64,000 bases of DNA from Nocardiopsis sp. MG754419 (GTDB taxonomy: Bacteria > Actinomycetota > Actinomycetes > Streptosporangiales > Streptosporangiaceae), in contig NZ_QOCZ01000001.1 in assembly GCF_018207095.1 (NCBI RefSeq), forward strand, positions 41,981 to 105,980. Reading direction: 5' to 3'. Positions within the stretch are counted from its first letter, which is position 1. Each line of letters starts with the position of its first letter. A program made the position numbers and the translations under genes. Of the stretch, positions 59,745-64,000 are shown one piece after another. Under the pieces are notes generated by a model. The model was not told where the DNA came from. It saw nothing but the letters and a program-made list of their open reading frames with translations, and searched no databases.

Positions 59745-60542
59745 ATGGCCTCGCTGACCGACGACACCGCGCGCTTCGCCGACCCCGAGGGGTTCGAGCA
59801 CGCGGCCGAACTCCTCACCTCCGCGCGACGTATCACCGTCCTCACCGGAGCGGGGGTGTCCACCGACTCCGGGATCCCCGACTACCGCGGCCCCCACGGG
59901 CTGTGGACCACCGACCCCAACGCGCAGGCGATGTCGGACATCGACAGCTACATGGGCGACATCGACGTCCGCCGTCAGGTCTGGCTCGCCCGTCGCGCCC
60001 ACCGCGTCTGGGAGGCCGAACCCAACGCCGCCCACCGGGCCCTGGCCGATCTGGCCGCCTCGGGCCGGCTGCGCGCGCTCATCACCCAGAACATCGACGG
60101 TCTGCACCAGCGCGCGGGGGTACCGGACGACCAGGTCATCGAGGTCCACGGGACGATGCTCCGCGTGATGTGCACGGCGTGCGGTCTGCGCACCCCCAGC
60201 GCGGCGGTGCTCGCCCGCCTGGACGAGGAGTCCGACCCCCGCTGCGTGGAGTGCGGGGGCATCCAGAAGTCCGACACCATCTCCTTCGGCCAGCGCCTGG
60301 ACCCCGAGGTGATCGAGGACGCCGCCGGGGCGGCGCGGGAGTGCGACGTGTTCCTGGCCATCGGCACCTCACTGACCGTGCACCCGGTCGCGGGCCTGTG
60401 CGACGTCGCCATGATGTCCCGTGCCACCCTGGGCGTCATCAACGCCGAACCCACGCCCTACGACGACTACGCCGGCGCGGTCCTGCACGACCCCATCGGC
60501 CGGGTCGTTCCGGCGTTGGTCGCCAGGGTGCTGGCGGGATAG
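59745..60542 (+). CDS. Sir2-type NAD-dependent protein deacetylase
   Basis: 265 residues from ATG 59745. NAD site GAGVSTDSGIPDYRG (35-49), TQNID (114-118), catalytic His135 in VHGT and a zinc site of C143, C146, C167 and C170. SFGQRLDPEVI and GTSLTVHPVAGL complete the sirtuin pattern. It removes acyl groups from lysines, for example on acetyl-CoA synthetase. The class is close to the bacterial class III/U sirtuins. Confidence 0.95.
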   Translation: MASLTDDTARFADPEGFEHAAELLTSARRITVLTGAGVSTDSGIPDYRGPHGLWTTDPNAQAMSDIDSYMGDIDVRRQVWLARRAHRVWEAEPNAAHRALADLAASGRLRALITQNIDGLHQRAGVPDDQVIEVHGTMLRVMCTACGLRTPSAAVLARLDEESDPRCVECGGIQKSDTISFGQRLDPEVIEDAAGAARECDVFLAIGTSLTVHPVAGLCDVAMMSRATLGVINAEPTPYDDYAGAVLHDPIGRVVPALVARVLAG

Positions 60543-60736
60543 TCGCTCTGCACGGAGCCCGCGCCCCCGCCCGTGGACGTGCCCGGCCCCCCTTCGACGC
60601 GGGAGGCGGGAGGGTCCCCGAGCCGGACCGTGACCGGCCACCGAGTCCACGCACCGCGCTGGCACGCCGTCCGGCCGAAGGTACACCGGCCGGACCCGGC
60701 GAAGACCGCCCACGGTCGTGGCGCGGCCCCCGGCGC

Positions 60737-63700
60737 TCAGTGACCGGCGGAGCCGTCCGGGGGCTCGGCGAGTGCGCTCCGAGCCAGGGGCGCCGAGTGG
60801 TCGATCACCGACCAGGGGTGGTCGGGGTCGTCGTCTCCGAGGAGCGGGAGAAGTCCGTTCCTGAGTCGTTGGAACGACTCCCAGAGCTCCGGCGGGGTGT
60901 CCACGCCCCTGCGCACGCCGCGCAGAGCCTTCTGGATCATCGTGCGCAGCGCCCGGTGCGTGTCCGAGCCGAGGTGCCGGGGCCAGGAACGCAGGTCCTC
61001 CAGCGCCTGACGCAGGACGGTGAGCACCACCCCGTCCACCTCGGTGCGGAACACGAGCCGCCCGTAACTGTGCAGCCGTTCCTCGGCCTGCTCCGCCGGG
61101 AGCCGGTCGATCGGCTCCAGGCGCAGCCGCAGCACCTCGTGGGTCTCGACCCACGACTTCTGGTCACCGCTCACGTACCAGGTACCGAGGTCCTCGGAGA
61201 CGTACCGCAGGTAGGGGGTCAGGAGCAGGGCCAGCCGGGAGGCGGTTCCGTTCGCGCGCAACGCCGTGGTCCGCAGGAGACGGGAGATCACCGTCGCGTA
61301 GGGGACGGTCACCTCGTAGGGGTCGAGGGTCGTGGGGTCGGCCGACACGTCCGCGCGGAGCTCGAAGCCCACGCACTCACCGACGTTGACGGGCTCCCCT
61401 CGTTCGCGGCTCAGCACGGTGTGGGGCCGCTCGCCCTTCCAGTAGCCGAGGTGGCGCATGCGCAAGAGGTCGACCAACCCGAACCACTGGGAAGAGGGCA
61501 GGGAGCGCCACAACGACACCGTGCGCCGCCAGGCGTGCCAGGGCTCGTCGGCGTCCGGGTGGAGACCCGTCAACGGGATGGGCTCTTCGGCGACCAGGAT
61601 CAGCAGGGTCACCAGGTTCGCGGTGTACCGGGCCTCCCGTGAGGTGACGGGCAGCCGCACCGGCGCGTATCCGACGAAGGAACGGTGGGGCGCGGGGAAG
61701 GGGGCCTCCCGGAACAGCTCCAGCAGGAGCTCCTGGAGCTCCTCGCCCAGACCCGGATCCTCCTCCACACGCCGCGCGAGCAACTCCTCCAGGAAGGACA
61801 CCACCCTGTCCCGCCCCGCGAAGGCGGCGAAGGAGGCCAGGGCGTAGAGTTCGCCGTCGTCCAGGTGGAAGGACCGGCTCCGACGCCGGGACGCACGGGC
61901 GCGGTCCTCGACCAACTCGTCGAGGGCGGCGACCACCATACGGGCCACCAGGTACTCGCCGAAGGTGGCGTGCAGGAACTCGAAGGCGCTGCGGGTGCCG
62001 TCGGTGGTGCGCGATCGCGCCTCGTGCACGAAGAAGAACCGACCGAGCACCTGATGGGCGGGGGCGATCCGCCCGTGCAGGTCGGTGTGCTCCGGAACCA
62101 GGGCCGCCTCGGGCATGAGGACGGCGAGGTCCTCGTCCAGTTCCTCGGCGTGTACGCTCTGCCGGCCGCGGGTGAACATCGCCAGCGCCGCCACCTCCAA
62201 GCGCCGCAGCTCGTCCTCGATCGCTCGCTCCAGATCCCGGTCCCCGAGCCCGGGGCTGTGCTTGTCGACCTCGCGCCGGGCGAACATCGTCAGCAGCCGC
62301 TCGTAGAGCTCACCGTGGGAGAGCGTGTCCGAGGCCCGGAGCAGGGCGTTGTCGTGGGTGTCGTAGATGAGCAGCATGAGCAGCAACAGCGGTTGCTCCG
62401 CGAGGTCGCCGTACCGGAGCAGCATGGCGGGTTCCAGCCCGGACAGTCCCCGCTCGTGGAGGGCGTGCTCGTTCGCCGCGTTCCACACCCGCAGCATCGC
62501 CCCGATCCGTGCCTCGTCGAAGGGCTCCAGGCGCAGGACCGTCGTCTGCGTGGGGAACCGGGTCCGATCGGCCACCAGAGTGCGACTGGTGACGATGACG
62601 ACCACGGGTCGGCCCATGGCCTCCTGTTGTCGCTGGAACTCCTGGACGCGTTCCAGGTAGTCGGAGCGGTCCACCCCCGTGGCCTGGAGGAGTTCGTCGA
62701 ACCCGTCCAGGATGATCACCGGTAGCGCGCCGTCGGCGTCGTCGGCCAGGTCCCGCCAAGAGACGGAGGTGTGCAGGTCGGCCTGCAACCCCTCCTCGAT
62801 CTGGACGTACAGGGGCGCGTTGGGGCTGACGGACCGCAGTTCCACGCGGATGGGCAGGAAGTCCTCGGCGGGCAACCGGGCGGCGATCATCTCGGTGAAC
62901 TTGGACTTGCCCGCGCCGGGATGACCGAGGACGACGATCGGGTGTTCCGTCGAGCGAGGGTGGGTGATGAGGGACGCCGTGATCGACGGGAGGTCGTCCT
63001 CGACGGGCACGTCCCGCCACCAGTCGTCGTGCGCCGGAGTGCTGCCCGTCCGTGTCGTGGTGACCCGACCTCGCGGCGCGATGTAGGCCTCGCGCAGGGA
63101 GGGGAAGACGAGCCCGGCCGGGGCGTCGTCCGAGCGCAGCACCGGTCGCTCCAACACCGCCTGGTACGCGGCGGCGAGCTCCTCACGGCGACGGGACATC
63201 GGACGTCCGGAGCCGATCCGGGCGAGCTGCTCGTGGAGGTCGACCAGGCCGGTACCGATCTCTCGACGGGTCCGCTCGTGGTCGGCTCGGTGCATCCACA
63301 TGCCGAACTCGGGGATGTCCGCGCCCAGGCGGAGCACGTTCTCCTCGAAGCGTGCGCGCACGCGGCGCGACAGCTCCCTCTGCATGCCCGTGATCAGGGG
63401 GTGGTCCTCAGTGAGACCGTGCCGTTCGGCCACGGCCAGACCACAGACGAAGGTGCCGAACGCACCGAGAGCGCCCGTCTGCAGCAGTGGCCACTCCACC
63501 GAGGGCCCGTCCGCTGCGGGCCGGGTGAGGGAGGGCAGTGGGGGAGCCCCCGTGGCTCCGAGCAACCGGCGGCCCAACACCGCGTACTGCTCCTCGGAGG
63601 TGATCTCCAGGTCGTCGAGACCGAAGGGCATCCCGACCTCGTCGAACGCCTCGTCCGCGGCCTCGAAGAACGACGTGATCACGAGGATCCGGTACGCCGC

Positions 63701-63928
63701 CTCGATCTTCTCCGTCCGGGACCGCCGGCTCTCGCCCTTCAACCTGCCGCGCATGCCCTCCAGCGCCCGGCGTCCTCGGCTCACGAGGGCGCCCCGCATC
63801 CCGAACAGGTCCGGGACGCCGACCAGTCCCAGGCCCCCGTCGGTGAGCCGCTCCGCCAGATCCAGGACCTCCGAGTCGTGTGCGCCGAGGATGCGCAGCG
63901 CGTCTTCGTAATCGAGTCGTTTCGCCAT
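60737..63928 (-). CDS. NACHT-domain STAND ATPase with an NNH7-like N-terminus; possible anti-phage protein
   Basis: 1063 residues from ATG 63928 with GGAAAGG upstream. The helical N-terminus (MAKRLDYEDALRILGAHDSEVLDLAERL, followed by ALVSRGRRALEGMRGRLKG) resembles NACHT N-terminal helical domain 7. The NACHT ATPase follows: Walker A GHPGAGKS (K341) and Walker B VIILDGFDELL (D408, D411, E412), with VIVTSR as sensor 1. The C-terminal half is helical without recognisable repeats; FEFLHATFGEYLVARMV is the usual winged-helix-end block of NACHT proteins. Bacterial NACHT proteins sense phage components and trigger defence. No partner gene is in the window. There is no transmembrane segment. Confidence 0.85.
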   Translation of the reverse strand: MAKRLDYEDALRILGAHDSEVLDLAERLTDGGLGLVGVPDLFGMRGALVSRGRRALEGMRGRLKGESRRSRTEKIEAAYRILVITSFFEAADEAFDEVGMPFGLDDLEITSEEQYAVLGRRLLGATGAPPLPSLTRPAADGPSVEWPLLQTGALGAFGTFVCGLAVAERHGLTEDHPLITGMQRELSRRVRARFEENVLRLGADIPEFGMWMHRADHERTRREIGTGLVDLHEQLARIGSGRPMSRRREELAAAYQAVLERPVLRSDDAPAGLVFPSLREAYIAPRGRVTTTRTGSTPAHDDWWRDVPVEDDLPSITASLITHPRSTEHPIVVLGHPGAGKSKFTEMIAARLPAEDFLPIRVELRSVSPNAPLYVQIEEGLQADLHTSVSWRDLADDADGALPVIILDGFDELLQATGVDRSDYLERVQEFQRQQEAMGRPVVVIVTSRTLVADRTRFPTQTTVLRLEPFDEARIGAMLRVWNAANEHALHERGLSGLEPAMLLRYGDLAEQPLLLLMLLIYDTHDNALLRASDTLSHGELYERLLTMFARREVDKHSPGLGDRDLERAIEDELRRLEVAALAMFTRGRQSVHAEELDEDLAVLMPEAALVPEHTDLHGRIAPAHQVLGRFFFVHEARSRTTDGTRSAFEFLHATFGEYLVARMVVAALDELVEDRARASRRRSRSFHLDDGELYALASFAAFAGRDRVVSFLEELLARRVEEDPGLGEELQELLLELFREAPFPAPHRSFVGYAPVRLPVTSREARYTANLVTLLILVAEEPIPLTGLHPDADEPWHAWRRTVSLWRSLPSSQWFGLVDLLRMRHLGYWKGERPHTVLSRERGEPVNVGECVGFELRADVSADPTTLDPYEVTVPYATVISRLLRTTALRANGTASRLALLLTPYLRYVSEDLGTWYVSGDQKSWVETHEVLRLRLEPIDRLPAEQAEERLHSYGRLVFRTEVDGVVLTVLRQALEDLRSWPRHLGSDTHRALRTMIQKALRGVRRGVDTPPELWESFQRLRNGLLPLLGDDDPDHPWSVIDHSAPLARSALAEPPDGSAGH

Positions 63929-63965
63929 CGCGGGGGCGGCCTTTCCGAGTTCGAGGGGTGGAACG

Positions 63966-64000
63966 CGGCGGACCCGGTACCGGGGGTACCGAGTCCGCCG
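63966..64000. terminator. Large hairpin at the right edge
   Basis: 63966-63981 pairs with 63985-64000 (16 bp, one mismatch) with a GGG loop; each arm contains GGTACC. It lies upstream of the NACHT gene and probably ends a gene located beyond the window. Confidence 0.55.

Noticed and set aside
1..64000. tRNA or rRNA genes, insertion sequences, integrase or prophage
   Set aside because: I saw no cloverleaf with a TTCRANNC arm, no transposase DDE or integrase motif, and no phage structural gene.

Overview
The window is a piece of a high-GC (about 70 percent or more), densely coded actinobacterial chromosome. Frequent GTG and TTG starts, strong GGAGG-type ribosome binding sites, a HAIR-type heat-shock operator, a CelR-like box and many TetR, LLM-flavin and VOC genes suggest a Nocardiopsaceae-like organism such as Nocardiopsis. 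That assignment is inference from style and gene content; there is no rRNA or tRNA gene in the window to confirm it.

Layout. 1-10100: catabolic and regulatory genes (DUF1295 fragment, two oxidoreductases, VOC proteins, an ECF sigma factor with a SnoaL-like tail, a decayed FAD monooxygenase, two TetR genes with visible operators, a MurG paralogue). 10140-21650: a complete type I-E CRISPR-Cas locus, cas3-cas8e-cas11-cas7-cas5-cas6e-cas1-cas2. It has a healthy 11-repeat array on the right, a second leader with a four-repeat decaying array on the left, and a two-repeat mini-array directly in front of cas3. A low-GC stretch separates the left array from the mini-array. 21670-24371: small genes (acetate-type transporter, GH114 lipoprotein, F420-type PPOX enzyme). 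24978-28336: an eroding operon of the LLM (KPN_01858-like) / CMD / alkylhydroperoxidase type, with an internal-deletion fusion, a frameshifted gene and a protein that lost both active-site cysteines. 28675-36609: SDR, proline-rich peptide, secreted GH5 cellulase, ClpC-like ATPase, xylulokinase, and a small HspR-type stress gene.

36790-50262 is a sulfur-acquisition island. On the minus strand are a flavin reductase, an FMN reductase, an SsuD-like sulfonate monooxygenase and an SfnB-like enzyme. On the plus strand are a cysteine dioxygenase preceded by a probable cysteine leader peptide, a rhodanese, a 49-residue membrane peptide, a YeiH-type exporter, a MetQ-like lipoprotein, two SsuA/TauA-like binding proteins and one ATPase plus permease pair. 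Promoters in this island share an AT-rich palindrome around CTACTT-N3-AAGTAG. The genes would take up and desulfonate organosulfur compounds and then dispose of or export excess sulfur.

50497-64000: iron-type alcohol dehydrogenase, Dps, cytochrome P450 with a PucR-type regulator, aldo/keto reductase, RidA protein, DMT exporter with a TetR regulator, sulfotransferase, Sir2 deacetylase, and at the right end a 1063-residue NACHT STAND ATPase that is a plausible anti-phage protein. No prophage, insertion sequence, tRNA or rRNA was seen.
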